In this document: positions 18,422 through 28,050 of the stretch, one piece after another
How positions within the stretch are numbered: position 1 is the stretch's first letter
Layout: every line of letters starts with the position of its first letter
Assembly: GCF_003268635.1 (NCBI RefSeq)
Contig: NZ_CP029639.1
Span: 538,501 to 602,500 of the forward strand
Reading direction: 5' to 3'
DNA length: 64,000 nucleotides
Origin: Paenibacillus sp. DCT19
GTDB lineage: Bacteria > Bacillota > Bacilli > Paenibacillales > Paenibacillaceae
Notes under the pieces: generated by a model
What the model saw: the letters and a program-made list of their open reading frames with translations, nothing else
Told to the model about the DNA's origin: nothing
The model's database searches: none
Program-made: the position numbers and the translations under genes

Positions 18422-18467
18422 AACATTTCCATGATCTTAATATTCTAATAATAAGGGAGGATTCACA

Positions 18468-18575
18468 ATGAGCGAAGTAGTTGGAGGCGTAGGATACGGC
18501 GGCTGGACATCCACTGGTGCGATCCTGGTTTTGTTCATTCTCCTCGTAATCATCACTAAATCCTTCTGGGTATAA
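18468..18575 (+). CDS. YjcZ-like sporulation micro-protein 2 (35 aa)
   Basis: Close copy of the gene 46 bp upstream, sharing GYGGWTSTGAILVLFILLV and ending TKSFWV. GGGAGG lies 7 bases before the ATG. It differs by two extra residues at the N-terminus and by the last residues, so it is a recent tandem duplicate. A terminator follows at once, closing a two-gene unit. Confidence 0.85.
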   Translation: MSEVVGGVGYGGWTSTGAILVLFILLVIITKSFWV

Positions 18576-18583
18576 TGATGAAG

Positions 18584-18614
18584 AACTCTGCCGGGTAACC
18601 GGTGGAGTTTTTTT
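18584..18614 (+). terminator. Terminator after the YjcZ-like pair
   Basis: AACTCTGCCGG and CCGGTGGAGTT arms with a GTAA loop, followed by T residues. Confidence 0.75.
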
Positions 18615-18766
18615 AGTGGACAAGCTTTCGATAAATGACGTGATAATCAAGACGGATATGACCAAACAAAGTGCCCATTTTGTCAAAAACAAGGCTTTCG
18701 CCCGGTCCAGAGGTAGGCTAAATACATAGCTTAGGGGTGTAGGCAAATGCTAAGGAGGAATGAACG

Positions 18767-19066
18767 ATGAGCGAAGTAAAACCAAACTCACCGAACGGAC
18801 AGGGACACGTATATGGACAAATGGGAGGTCATGAGCATATGTACGGATACCAATACACAGGTCATGAAGGATATGGTTATGGATGTGGTGTACCTATGGG
18901 ATACGGATATGGTTATGGTCATCAGCCTAACCAAGCTCCTGTAATGCAAGGGCACCATTGTGGTTATACTCCTTGTAAGCATGGTGGCGGAAGCTGGGGT
19001 TCAATGGGAACAATACTCGTATTGTTTATCCTGCTGGTCATCATCTCCAAAACGATGTTTGTCTAA
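18767..19066 (+). CDS. YjcZ-like protein with long Gly/Tyr/His-rich head (99 aa)
   Basis: The C-terminal helix GTILVLFILLVIISKTMFV matches the two upstream micro-proteins, but here it follows about 75 residues rich in Gly, Tyr, His and Met (GHEHMYGYQYTGHEGYGYG, then HHCGYTPCKHGGGSWG). The His and Cys content suggests metal binding or cross-linking in the spore coat (inference). AGGAGG precedes the ATG. A CATAGCTTA sequence upstream (near 18723) resembles a sigma-K -10, without a clear -35. Possibly an expanded family member specialised for the coat. Confidence 0.85.
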   Translation: MSEVKPNSPNGQGHVYGQMGGHEHMYGYQYTGHEGYGYGCGVPMGYGYGYGHQPNQAPVMQGHHCGYTPCKHGGGSWGSMGTILVLFILLVIISKTMFV

Positions 19067-19130
19067 TCTAATCAACGAATATATAGGCTCTAATAAATAG
19101 AAACGAAATAAAGTGTAAATGGTGTAATGC

Positions 19131-19160
19131 AGGTGCCGAGCAGATCGGTGCCTTTTTTTT
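19131..19160 (+). terminator. Terminator after the third YjcZ-like gene
   Basis: AGGTGCCGA and TCGGTGCCT arms with a GCAGA loop, then eight T residues. Confidence 0.85.
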
Positions 19161-19317
19161 GCTCGTGTGCCCATAGATTTATCTTAGTCAGCCCTACCTT
19201 AGAGAGCAAGCCCAAGGAAGAAGGTTTTCGCCATACTTATACCCTGCTCACTAACAAGACATGGATTTAAAATCAATATTAGATACATGAGACGGGTAGA
19301 TGGAAGGGGTTATTGAG

Positions 19318-20358
19318 ATGTCAAAAAAGACAAACCAAACAAATAAAGCAAATAGTACAGGGAAGACCAAGAAGATGAATAAGGCGAAAACCATACATAG
19401 ATCAGCACTGAGCATGAAGATTCAGGACATACAATTACAACCGGTGTTTGATCTGACGGCATATGAAGATGGATTTATGTTTGTATCGGCTTCGTTTGGT
19501 TATGACGGCAACCTATATATCTTGTTGATTGACCAGATTCCAGAACGTGAGCGTGGGATGTTTGTCCAAAGTGATCTTCAGCAGAAACGAGTCTATAAGG
19601 TACTTATTGTGGATAGCGTCCAGAATGCTGTACACGGGATAACTACGCTGGAGTCGCATTTTAATCTGCATTATGCTCAACCTCTTGGAGAAGAGCTTTT
19701 GCTTGTTGGAGCACGCAGCCGCTATTACGGGCAGGATCGCTATGATCTGAATGGCAAAATTGTTGATCGAGATGGCCAATTGCTGCATGAACTGCTGCTG
19801 GGAGATGGGATCGAACGAGTGCAGACAAGTGTAGAAGGGAATATATGGACAAGTTACTTTGATGAAGGAGTATTTGGAAATTTCGGGTGGTATGAGCCTG
19901 TAGGCGCACCTGGATTAATCGCATGGAATAGACAGGGACAGCAGATTTATGTGAACACCAAGGCAGATATTGCAGATTGTTACGCACTTAATGTGGTGTC
20001 CGATCAGGAGGTGTGGTTCTATTATTACACGGACTTCAAGGTAGGACGGATCACAGATCCGTATGATCAGCCACAGGTTTCGCTAGTTGAGACAGGGTTG
20101 TCTGGTTCTCATGTGGTCGCCACGAATGGAACGTTAGCGTTGTTTCAGAGCGGATATAATAAGAAGGGGCAATACGTTTTGTTACAGCTACATGGTGATA
20201 AGCTAAGTCTGGTGCGGCAGTTTTCCTTTGTTAGTGTAGATGGAGAGGCGGATGAACTACACGTACTGGATGGAAGAAAGGATCAGTTACTGTTCAAGGA
20301 ACGCAGCCATCTGTATATGGTCTCATTGGATGAACTGACCGATGGATGGAGAAAGTGA
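19318..20358 (+). CDS. Hypothetical protein, possible beta-propeller
   Basis: Protein of 346 residues, not recognised. A Lys/Asn/Thr-rich basic head (about residues 1-35, SKKTNQTNKANSTGKTKK) precedes a globular part with repeated strand-like segments such as GFMFVSASFGYDGNLYILLI, VEGNIWTSYFDEGVFGN, IAWNRQGQQIYVN and DQEVWFYYYTDFKVGRI. This rhythm suggests a six- or seven-bladed beta-propeller (inference). There is no signal peptide or membrane helix. ATG 19318 has GGGG 9 bases upstream and is preferred to the in-frame ATG at 19300. It stands alone between terminators. Confidence 0.75.
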   Translation: MSKKTNQTNKANSTGKTKKMNKAKTIHRSALSMKIQDIQLQPVFDLTAYEDGFMFVSASFGYDGNLYILLIDQIPERERGMFVQSDLQQKRVYKVLIVDSVQNAVHGITTLESHFNLHYAQPLGEELLLVGARSRYYGQDRYDLNGKIVDRDGQLLHELLLGDGIERVQTSVEGNIWTSYFDEGVFGNFGWYEPVGAPGLIAWNRQGQQIYVNTKADIADCYALNVVSDQEVWFYYYTDFKVGRITDPYDQPQVSLVETGLSGSHVVATNGTLALFQSGYNKKGQYVLLQLHGDKLSLVRQFSFVSVDGEADELHVLDGRKDQLLFKERSHLYMVSLDELTDGWRK

Positions 20359-20432
20359 GTGGACAGGATGTAGGAGTTGCTGTACCTCTCGTTTATGAGG
20401 ATTTCCCTATGCTAATAATGGACATGGAAAAA

Positions 20433-20460
20433 CACCCGGAACCCAATTCCGGGTGCTTTG
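20433..20460 (+). terminator. Terminator after the propeller-like gene
   Basis: CACCCGGAA and TTCCGGGTG arms over a CCCAA loop, with a short CTTTG tail. The T tract is weak. Confidence 0.6.
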
Positions 20461-20955
20461 TGTGTGTATGTTTTCAATCTTCTCAAGAATAAGTGACTTC
20501 CAAAACAACAAAAGCCCTACCTCTCTTTTGTCCTTGCGGCTCCGATGACCGCGCCAGTGTGAATGGGAAAATCTTGTGAAACTCTGTTATTACCGGGTCA
20601 TGTGATTCAGGTTCTTCAATCTCCATAGGTTAGTGAACAATTCGCTGCGGTCGCAGCATGAAGAAAATATTCCGGGGTTAAAAGAAGACAGAAAATCATT
20701 TGAGGTTTAAAACCAACTCTTAGAGTATATCACACTCTGTAATTTTTTGCAAGATAAAGGAAAGAGAGCTTGTTACACAGCTATTGTGTCGTGTAAATAT
20801 GATGATCTAATTAGACATGGCTTAGATTGCAGTTGATATCATGATTTATGAAAATAATTCAGAAAATTTCATATTTTATCTTCAAAAGTGTAATCCTCTT
20901 CAAATGTTTCAACGTAGGTTATAATATGGGGGAGCATAATGAAAGGGGCCCTCGG
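20461..20955. other. Intergenic region upstream of the ECF sigma gene
   Basis: About 500 bp without a convincing gene. A TATAAT -10-like sequence at 20920-20925 lies about 30 bp before the sigma-factor start and is the likely promoter. The segment 20515-20600 has somewhat codon-like composition on the minus strand but no open frame with a ribosome site. Confidence 0.45.
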
Positions 20956-21552
20956 ATGACAGAATCGATGGATGACAGCAGATTAATGCGTCAGATTGCA
21001 GAGCGAGATGCTTCGGCGCTGGAGCTTTTATATGACCGCTACGAGCGGGCTGTATATTCCTTTGCTTATCGGATCGTGGGTGATCCCATGACGGCAGAGG
21101 AAACGGTTCAAGAGCTGTTCTTGCGTGTCTGGAATAACGCTGAACGATATGAGGCCTCACAGGGGAAGCTGACCACATGGATGTTTGCGATCACACGCAA
21201 TATTGCAGTGGACATGCTGAGGCGTAAGTCCAAAGGGGCAGCCACAACGACGGTGGAGCAAGAGACACTGACGGCGTATGCCGATGAATATACGAATACA
21301 GAAGCAGAAGTAGAACGTAAATGGGAAGGCACTCGAATTAAGGAAGCACTATCCCAGTTAAACGGTGATCAGCAACAGGTGATTGAATCGATCTATTATG
21401 CCGGGTTAACGCAACAGGAGGTATCCAGCAGATTCGGGATTCCGCTAGGTACAGTGAAGAGCCGTGTCAGGCTTGCGATGAGACAGCTACAGAAGCTGCT
21501 CGCCGATGCTGAATTGCATTCAGACACGGGAAGGGAGGGCATACATCCATGA
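20956..21552 (+). CDS. ECF RNA polymerase sigma factor
   Basis: Sigma-70 family alternative factor of 198 residues. Region 2 is visible at about residues 20-95 (LLYDRYERAVYSFAYRIVGD, AEETVQELFLRVW, KLTTWMFAITRNIAVDMLRR). Region 4 lies near 130-185 (LNGDQQQVIESIYYAGLTQQEV, GIPLGTVKSRVRLAMRQL). ATG 20956 is preferred to upstream in-frame starts because AGGGG lies 8 bases upstream and a TATAAT lies just before. The stop overlaps the next start as ATGA, tying it to the anti-sigma factor that follows. Target promoters are unknown. Confidence 0.93.
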   Translation: MTESMDDSRLMRQIAERDASALELLYDRYERAVYSFAYRIVGDPMTAEETVQELFLRVWNNAERYEASQGKLTTWMFAITRNIAVDMLRRKSKGAATTTVEQETLTAYADEYTNTEAEVERKWEGTRIKEALSQLNGDQQQVIESIYYAGLTQQEVSSRFGIPLGTVKSRVRLAMRQLQKLLADAELHSDTGREGIHP

Positions 21553-22531
21553 TAGAACGACATGAGGAGTGGTCTGATCTGGCACCGATGTATGTGCTAG
21601 GTGGGCTGGAAGCAGAGGAAGTGGAGGCATTCGAAGCTCACTTGAAGGAATGTGATGCTTGCCGCCAAGAGGTGAAGGAATTGCAGGAAGTAACGGGCTT
21701 CCTGCCACTCGCGGCGGAACCTGTGGCACCGCCGCCAGGCATGAGAGCACGTGTGCTAGGCAACGTGCTCGGACAATCGCAGGAGGGCGCCGGGGCGAAG
21801 CCGTCCACCGCTCCTGCGCACCCTGAAGCACCTGCTGTGCTTCAGGCAGATCTTGCGCCGCCCCGCGGGGAGGCGGCGCAGCCCGAGCCAGGGCTGCCGC
21901 CGGTAACGGCAGTGCCTGCGGCTCGGGCGGAAGAGGCTGCACAGGCACAGCCGTTGCAGCCTGGAGGGCGCGCGCGTCCGCGCGGCAGCCGCGCATGGCG
22001 CGTGGCGAGCGCTGGCCTCGCGGCGGCTGCGCTGGTGCTGGCGATCTATGCAGCGCAGCTGCAGAGCCAGCTCAGCTTGCTGACGCAGCAAGCTGCCGGG
22101 TCAGCAACAGCGCAAGCGCAGCTCGCCGAGGCGCAAGCGCAGAATGCGCAGCTGCAAGAGCAGCTGGCGTCAGCGTTAGCGCCTGCCCAGAGTATGCAGA
22201 CGGGCGAAGCCGTCAAGCTTAGCCCTGCAACGCAGGACATTGTGGCGCAGGGTCTCGCAACGATTGTCATCGACAGTAAGGGTACTCATCTCGTCGTGCA
22301 AGCGGAGAACTTGCCTGAGCTGGAGGGGAAAGAGGCATTTCAAGTATGGTTGATCAAGGGGATACCCCGCAGAATGCCGGAACCTTCCTAAGTCACGATG
22401 GCACAGGGGCCGTGTATTACACCCTAGAATCAGGGAATGATTATGATACCGTAGCGATTACGCTAGAGCCGGATGCACTGGGTGATCAGCCGCGAGGTAC
22501 GATGATTTTAGCTGCTAAAATAAAAGGATAA
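21549..22531 (+). pseudogene. RskA-type anti-sigma factor, frameshifted
   Basis: Membrane anti-sigma factor partner of the ECF factor. The N-terminal zinc-binding domain reads HLKECDACRQEV (His-x3-Cys-x2-Cys) at about residues 36-47. A long Ala/Pro/Glu-rich linker follows, then a membrane helix near 158-178 (AGLAAAALVLAIYAAQL) and a coiled, Gln/Ala-rich stalk. The C-terminal RskA domain starts about 230 (LVVQAENLPELEGKEAFQVWLI). The frame breaks at G4 22358-22361: one more G joins WLIKG to DTPQNAGTFLSHDGTG and ends at 22531, about 327 residues. As given, it stops at 22391. GC is clearly raised between 21700 and 22250 by Ala codons. Confidence 0.87.
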
Positions 22532-22551
22532 TGCTCCCTCTGGATATACAA

Positions 22552-22580
22552 AAGGCTGCTTCTCAGGAAGCAGTCTTTTT
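22552..22580 (+). terminator. Terminator after the sigma/anti-sigma operon
   Basis: CTGCTTC and GAAGCAG arms with a short loop, then TCTTTTT. Confidence 0.8.
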
Positions 22581-22769
22581 GATGTGCATAGGCTCTGATT
22601 CTTCAAATTATGATTATGAAAATATTGTAATATTGACTCGCTTTGGATTGTATTAAAATCATTAAGTTTTTGGACTCAAATAACCGATAATATCCTATGA
22701 GCTATATCCTTAATCTGCCTCAGGCTTATCGAGGTAGCGTGGGTTGCACAGAGAGAGTGAGGGGTTTGG

Positions 22770-24295
22770 GTGGAAGTTTACCGTTCCTTTATCTTACGTT
22801 TGCTACGAAATTACCTCATCGGTTCATTAGGGGCTGTTTTTGTCGTGGGTACGGTCGTTATGGTATCCACTTTGCAAATACCAAATATTCAATTTATACG
22901 TTTACTAGCGATTGTGTTGATTTCGCTTGTGTTTATGCTGAGTGCGGAATGGCTTGCTTTTCGTGTGCAGCTTATGCCAATCCGGCGTTTTTTTGTTACA
23001 ACTGAGCGCCATTCGAGGGAACAGATGGATAGCATGTATGAGAAAATTCACCGTTTTCCAGGGCGGACTATCTATCGAATCATGCTTCCACATCTATTAG
23101 GATTCTCACTGCCAGCTGCGGGGTTAACACTATGGATGCTGGACAAGGGCTGGGTGGAGTTCCCTTACTTTTATGTTTCGCTCGCAGCAGCATGTGCTAT
23201 TTTGATTGCAGTGATGCATGCGCTGATCGAATATTTTCTTACGGTTCGGGCGGTAAGGCCGCTCTTGCTGGAAATTCGCCGTCGAGGCAAACGACAATAT
23301 GGGGTTGAGCCCTCGCTTGAGGGACGTGTACTTGTGTCGATTCAGCGTAAGTTCCAGCTAAGTACGGCACTGATCGGGCTATTCCCATTGTTTTTATTTT
23401 TTCTAGCAACGTTTATCCGGTTACAGTACATGGACCCCGAATTTGCCAAAGAGTACATCATTTGGGGGTGCTCGTTGTTGTGTTAGGGGCGGGATTCGCC
23501 CTTGTGGGCAGTTGGCTGCTTATCCGCGACGTACGGGATCCTGTTGCTGATCTAACCAAAGAGATGAATCGAATCCAGGAAGGCGATCTGGGGAGAAGGG
23601 CTCCTGATTTGTATGCAGATGAATTTTCTGCGTTGATATCTGGATTTAATATGATGATTAACCGGCTGGAGATGAGACAGGAGCGTAATAGACAGCTGCT
23701 TCAGAGTTATTTCTCAACGCTAGCTGCTGCCTTGGATGCACGGGATAAATACACGGCTGGTCATTCCATGCGGGTCGCAGAATATTCAATTCTGATCGGG
23801 AAGCTTAGTGGAATGAATGAAGAGCAGGCTGACCTATTGTACAAATCCGCATTGCTGCATGATATCGGTAAGATTGGTATACCTGATGAAGTTCTGTTGA
23901 AGGATGGCAAACTTAGTGAAGAGGAATTCGCAATTATTAAAACCCATCCTGTGCTGGGAGAGAATATTTTGCTACAGATCGAACCAATTGATGCCATGGC
24001 GGACTTTCTACCTGGCGTCAGATCCCACCATGAACGGTACGATGGCAAAGGTTATCCGGATGGTAAGGCAGGACTCGATATCCCCCTCTTTGGCCGCATT
24101 ATTGCAGTAGCGGATGCATTTGATGCGATGACCTCGGATCGTCCCTATCGGAACGGGATGAGCTATGAGAAAGCGTTAATGATTCTAGAAGAAGGAAAAG
24201 GATCCCAATGGGATCCCTATTTCGCAGGTTTATTTATTGACGAGTGGAGAAGGCAACAGCATCTTCAGAAACCGTCGGAGCAGGGGATCAGCTGA
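22770..24295 (+). pseudogene. HD-GYP domain membrane protein, frameshifted
   Basis: Likely cyclic-di-GMP phosphodiesterase. The start is GTG at 22770 with GAGGGG upstream. The N-terminal half has about six hydrophobic segments. A HAMP-like linker (RDPVADLTKEMNRIQEGDLG) precedes the HD-GYP domain: AGHSMRVAEYS, LLHDIGKIGIPDEVL, HHERYDGKGYPDG and DAFDAMTSDRPYR. The frame is lost at a G5 run (23464-23468): a sixth G gives EYIIWGVLVVVLGAGFALVG and restores one protein of about 508 residues. As given, the first part stops at 23486 and the catalytic part would need a new start. The last 8 bp overlap the convergent PAP2 gene. Confidence 0.9.
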
Positions 24296-24941
24296 TCCCT
24301 TGCGTCCATTTCGATTCTTTTCTGCGCCGGCGATGGAGAGCCAGGCCAGTGATGATTGTGAAAATGCATTCGCCGAGAATGATTGCACCCAGTGCATCAT
24401 AGATGACATGTTGTTTGATCAACAGTGTGGATACGATAATGAGCGCAGCCCCTCCAGCTACCCATCGTTTAATAGATTTGCGGATACTCGGGACAGAGAG
24501 TACAGCGCGCATGACAAGATAAGAATGAAGCGCATGAATGCTCGGGAAACAATTATATGGACGATCCTGGCTGTAGAGCCATCCGAGAACAGATGCACCG
24601 AGACCTGTACCCGTTAGCTCTGGGCGCGGAACCATCGTCTGAAAGTTAAAATAAATGAGATAACAGATCCAGACACAAATGTTCATGGACAACAAGACGC
24701 GGTAATACATGAGTCGATCCTTGGCACACAGATACGCCAATACTCCAAATACAAACGGATACCAACCCAAATAAGGAATGGACATCGCGGGCACGAAGGG
24801 AATCATGCGGTCGATCGGGGAGTTCAGTACAACGAATCCGCGTTCTGGGCTATTCAGAATATCGTAGAACATTCCCATGACAGCCAAGGATAACATCAAG
24901 CTTAGCGACAGCCAGTAGGATTTACTTTTTAATAATTGCAC
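24288..24941 (-). CDS. PAP2 superfamily phosphatase
   Basis: Membrane-bound lipid phosphatase-like protein of about 217 residues with five or six transmembrane helices. The catalytic motifs are visible: NCFPSIHALHS (PSxH) and KQHVIYDALGA (KQH-x3-D). The RP segment, VPRPELTG, lies earlier. Substrates in this family are undecaprenyl pyrophosphate, phosphatidic acid or inositol lipids; which applies cannot be read. The ATG at 24965 lies inside a perfect palindrome and lacks a ribosome site, while a GTG at 24941 has AAAGGAG 10 bases upstream, so GTG is chosen. Its 3' end overlaps the HD-GYP gene by 8 bp. Confidence 0.87.
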   Translation of the reverse strand: MQLLKSKSYWLSLSLMLSLAVMGMFYDILNSPERGFVVLNSPIDRMIPFVPAMSIPYLGWYPFVFGVLAYLCAKDRLMYYRVLLSMNICVWICYLIYFNFQTMVPRPELTGTGLGASVLGWLYSQDRPYNCFPSIHALHSYLVMRAVLSVPSIRKSIKRWVAGGAALIIVSTLLIKQHVIYDALGAIILGECIFTIITGLALHRRRRKESKWTQGIS

Positions 24942-24962
24942 AGCAGGCTTTCTCCTTTCATT

Positions 24963-25013
24963 CATGTTCGGGCACGAACATGATCACACAATGTAACTAG
25001 TTCAAATTTGAAC
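24963..25013. promoter_or_regulatory. Two GTTC-N6-GAAC palindromes in a divergent promoter region
   Basis: CATGTTCG-GGCA-CGAACATG (24963-24982) and GTTCAAATTTGAAC (25000-25013) are both perfect, share the GTTC-N6-GAAC core, and have centres 34 bp apart. On the minus strand they overlap a TTGAAC-N17-CATGTT promoter-like pair for the PAP2 gene. The order of half-sites is opposite to the Bacillus LexA box. Confidence 0.5.
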
Positions 25014-25184
25014 AACAATATATTCTACTACGTCCAGACCACAAATTGAATCCTGATTTGTGTATATTTGTGTATTCTTTTGACGAATAAGAAATGCGGA
25101 AGCGGAAGTGGGCATGATATGATAGAGATACATACGAACACGAGGCGGTAGAGCCAGTAAAGTCGGGACAACAGGAGTGAGTGA

Positions 25185-26600
25185 ATGCAATTTTCAAAAA
25201 TGTTCGTACTGAATATGGGAATGCTGATTACGATTGCATATCTCGCTAGTGTTTTCTATAAATACATCGTAATACGTGCTTCCTCTCGGGTGAAACAGAT
25301 CAGTTCGGTGCTGCTTCTCATTTTTGCAGGTTGGATCAGTACGGTTTTTGGCTTCCAGCTCACAGAAGAAGTGGTTTTTGATCTTCGGTATGTTCCTCTC
25401 ATTGTTGCCGTTCTGACGTATAGGCAACCCTATAGCGTCATCCTCATTGGTGTGGGAATCGGGTTATCGAGACTAACGTTTGGCATTACAGATGCTACGA
25501 TGGCAGCCGTTATTAACATGTCCATGCTGGGTGTAATGTGTGCGGGTTTAAATATATGGATGAGACGCAGCAGCTACAGACTGATCGTTAAAGGCATTAT
25601 TGTCACACTCATCGTTAATGTGGTCAACAGTATCAATATCGCGATTGTAGGCGTGATTCCTGCGGCATACTTTTTCTCACATATCATGCCGTATACACTT
25701 CCTACAGGTATCGTGCTAAGCCTTATTTTTGCCTTCATCTTGCGTGATTTCCAGAACGAACAGAGTCGCATTTTACTTATACAGAGTACGAACCGGTTGT
25801 TATCCGTGCAAAAAGAAGAATTGCAGAAAGCGCAGATCGTGCTGGAGGATCGCGCCAAACAATTGATGATCGCCTCGCAATACAAGTCTGAATTCCTCGC
25901 TAATATGTCTCATGAATTGCGTACGCCATTGAACAGTGTCATTAACTTTGCTCAGATGATCAGTGAGAATGCGGATACGATGGATCAGGAGGATATCGTA
26001 CGTTTTGCAACGATGATCGATCATTCTGGTCAAGAGTTATTAACGTTAATCAACGATATATTGGATCTATCCAAAGTAGAGGCGGGCAGACTCGACATCG
26101 TATTGGAGGATATCAGTATCGCCCAATTGACGGAGGATGTTATGAGTCACTTTCAATTGGTCGCGGAGAAAAAAGGCGTCGAGCTTGTGATGGAGCGCAA
26201 AAAAGGTGTACCCGAGACATTATGGTCAGATCCCCAGCGTGTTCAGCAGATCTTGCGAAACCTGATGTCGAATGCCATCAAATTCACCCCTCAGGGTACG
26301 GTGCAGTTGACGGTGAGTACTGAACAATCGAACAAGCTCTCAAGACCAGGACGCTGGCTTGTATTCGCGGTCAAAGATACAGGGATCGGCATCTCGGCAG
26401 ATCAATTTGAGTCTATATTTGAAGCATTTCAACAAGCGGATGGCTCCATTAGTCGTAAATTTGGCGGTACGGGATTGGGTCTGTCCATCAGCCGAGATTT
26501 GGCACGTTTGCTGGACGGAAACATCCAGTTGGAGAGCGTGGAGGGCAAGGGAAGTACATTCCGGTTATACCTTCCGCTTAATCGTGAAAAAATGGGTTGA
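25185..26600 (+). CDS. Membrane sensor histidine kinase with 5TM (LytS-type) input
   Basis: Hybrid-free histidine kinase of 471 residues. Residues 1-200 hold about six hydrophobic helices resembling the 5TMR_LYT sensor domain (NMGMLITIAYLASVFYKY, RYVPLIVAVLTYR). A coiled linker leads to the HisKA box FLANMSHELRTPLNSVIN with the phospho-acceptor His. ATPase boxes follow: NLMSNAIKFTP (N), VKDTGIGIS (G1), FGGTGLGLSIS (G2). AGGAG precedes the ATG. No response-regulator gene is adjacent, so it is an orphan kinase here. The 5TM domain in LytS-type proteins senses wall or membrane-related signals (family knowledge). Confidence 0.92.
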   Translation: MQFSKMFVLNMGMLITIAYLASVFYKYIVIRASSRVKQISSVLLLIFAGWISTVFGFQLTEEVVFDLRYVPLIVAVLTYRQPYSVILIGVGIGLSRLTFGITDATMAAVINMSMLGVMCAGLNIWMRRSSYRLIVKGIIVTLIVNVVNSINIAIVGVIPAAYFFSHIMPYTLPTGIVLSLIFAFILRDFQNEQSRILLIQSTNRLLSVQKEELQKAQIVLEDRAKQLMIASQYKSEFLANMSHELRTPLNSVINFAQMISENADTMDQEDIVRFATMIDHSGQELLTLINDILDLSKVEAGRLDIVLEDISIAQLTEDVMSHFQLVAEKKGVELVMERKKGVPETLWSDPQRVQQILRNLMSNAIKFTPQGTVQLTVSTEQSNKLSRPGRWLVFAVKDTGIGISADQFESIFEAFQQADGSISRKFGGTGLGLSISRDLARLLDGNIQLESVEGKGSTFRLYLPLNREKMG

Positions 26601-26691
26601 CAATGATTGGACTGTGAGTAGAATTTGGGGTGACAACTAGCATTGGCCGGCGATAGAAGCCTGGTCTAAGGAGTGTATCCCCATACAGAAG

Positions 26692-27972
26692 ATGGTCAAA
26701 GTAAACCCTCCCTCGTTTGCAAGCAAACTACGGCGTAAGGGTTCGAAGCAACGTACCAATTTAGCAATTGCAACGTGGGAGGGTGTACCGGCAATCATTT
26801 TACAGACTTTGCTGGGTGGCCCATTTTTAACGGGATTTCTGCTGTACCTTGGAGCCGGGTCAAGACAAATTGGTTTTGTGCTCGCAATTACGACGTTTGT
26901 AAACATTGCACAGATTGGTGCAGCCTATTGGATGCAGCGCATTCGCAGTCGAAAGCGTATGCTTCTGTTATTCGTTGGGGCGCACCGTATCCTGTGGAGT
27001 GCAACAGGGCTTATCCCATTTCTTTTCCCGCAGGAATGGTGGGTATCTATTTTTATCGGGATGTATACTGTAGCGTTTATTGCCAATACCATTGGCGGTA
27101 TGATCTGGACATCGCTCATTGGAGACATTGTACCTGCCAAGGTCAGAGGGCGTTATTTCGGAATACGAAACACCATTCTGAACGCTCTTGGAAGCGTATG
27201 CTTATTTGTTGGAGGTATGGTTCTGGATCGTTTTCCAGGCGGGACGGGTTTCCTTATTTTGTTCATTCCCGTATGGATCTGTGCGATTGCGAATACCGTC
27301 ATCTATTTATTTTATCCAGATATGCCTTTCGAGCGTTCCACGGAAAAAGGTTTTTGGCGTATGTTCAAAAAGCCATTTCAAGATCAGTCGTTCCTGAAGG
27401 CAACGCTGTTCTTAGCAGCTTGGTTGCTCATTCAAACTCTCATTGTTCCGCTGTATTCCTATGTCATGCTGGATTTGCTTAACGTGAACTACCAGACGGT
27501 GTCCATCATTACGGTAGTGCAGACCTTGGTTATGATGATGGGATTTTACCTGTGGGGTAATCTCAATGCGAGATTCAGCAACAAAACGTTGTTGTTCTGG
27601 ACGTTGCCTATTATTGCACTCTCCTGTCTATCGTGGGGATTGATGTCGTTTATGCCAGTTTTGGTAGCGCTATTTTGCTCTCATATCTTTCTTGGCATTG
27701 GTGTGGGGGGCTTCAACCAGCTTGCCTTTAACTTCACCATTGGCGATACGCCCAAAAGCGAACGACCGATGTTTGTGGCGGTGTATTCAGCATTAACTGG
27801 GGTGACTTCTTTTCTTGGGCCATTAATCGGGGGCTCGCTGTATGAGAAAATGGAGAAGTGGCCTGAAACGATGACATGGTTTTCGACCTATGGCTTCCAG
27901 ATGGGTGTAGGTGCAGCGATGTTAATCTTAACGTTTACGTTGGGGCGTCAGGTGTTACTGAAAAAGGAATGA
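26692..27972 (+). CDS. MFS transporter
   Basis: Major facilitator superfamily permease of 426 residues with about 12 hydrophobic helices. The N-terminal stretch (SKQRTNLAIATWEGVPAII) leads into TM1. A loop 2-3 motif, YWMQRIRSRKRMLLL, is the degenerate GxxxDRxxRR signature, and GDIVPAKVRGRYFGIRNT lies between TM4 and TM5. Substrate unknown. The ATG at 26692 lacks an ideal ribosome site (AAGGAG lies about 20 bases upstream), so the start is uncertain. It lies 91 bp after the histidine kinase on the same strand and could be co-expressed. Its stop codon falls in a partial TTTACAC repeat. Confidence 0.87.
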   Translation: MVKVNPPSFASKLRRKGSKQRTNLAIATWEGVPAIILQTLLGGPFLTGFLLYLGAGSRQIGFVLAITTFVNIAQIGAAYWMQRIRSRKRMLLLFVGAHRILWSATGLIPFLFPQEWWVSIFIGMYTVAFIANTIGGMIWTSLIGDIVPAKVRGRYFGIRNTILNALGSVCLFVGGMVLDRFPGGTGFLILFIPVWICAIANTVIYLFYPDMPFERSTEKGFWRMFKKPFQDQSFLKATLFLAAWLLIQTLIVPLYSYVMLDLLNVNYQTVSIITVVQTLVMMMGFYLWGNLNARFSNKTLLFWTLPIIALSCLSWGLMSFMPVLVALFCSHIFLGIGVGGFNQLAFNFTIGDTPKSERPMFVAVYSALTGVTSFLGPLIGGSLYEKMEKWPETMTWFSTYGFQMGVGAAMLILTFTLGRQVLLKKE

Positions 27973-28010
27973 TCAGAAGGTTGTTTGGTTATCGGTGTGG
28001 TCTGTGTAAT
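27969..28010. repeat. TTTACAC element, right-end fragment
   Basis: About 42 bp resembling the right end of the elements at 12569 and 62050 (GATCAGAAGGTTGTTT, then ATCGGTGTGGTC and GTGTAAT). It includes the stop codon of the MFS gene. Confidence 0.6.
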
Positions 28011-28050
28011 GTCCGTTAGTTCATTTAATATAAAAAAGGGAGGGATGATC

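Noticed and set aside
20515..20600. Possible remnant gene on the minus strand
   Set aside because: Short codon-like stretch with no start, ribosome site or recognisable family.
21520..21996. 158-codon minus-strand frame in the GC-rich anti-sigma gene
   Set aside because: Long frames in all directions are expected in GC-rich Ala/Pro-coding DNA. No support beyond length.
24963..25013. LexA boxes
   Set aside because: Bacillus LexA sites read GAAC-N4-GTTC; here the half-sites are in the opposite order with a 6-bp gap.
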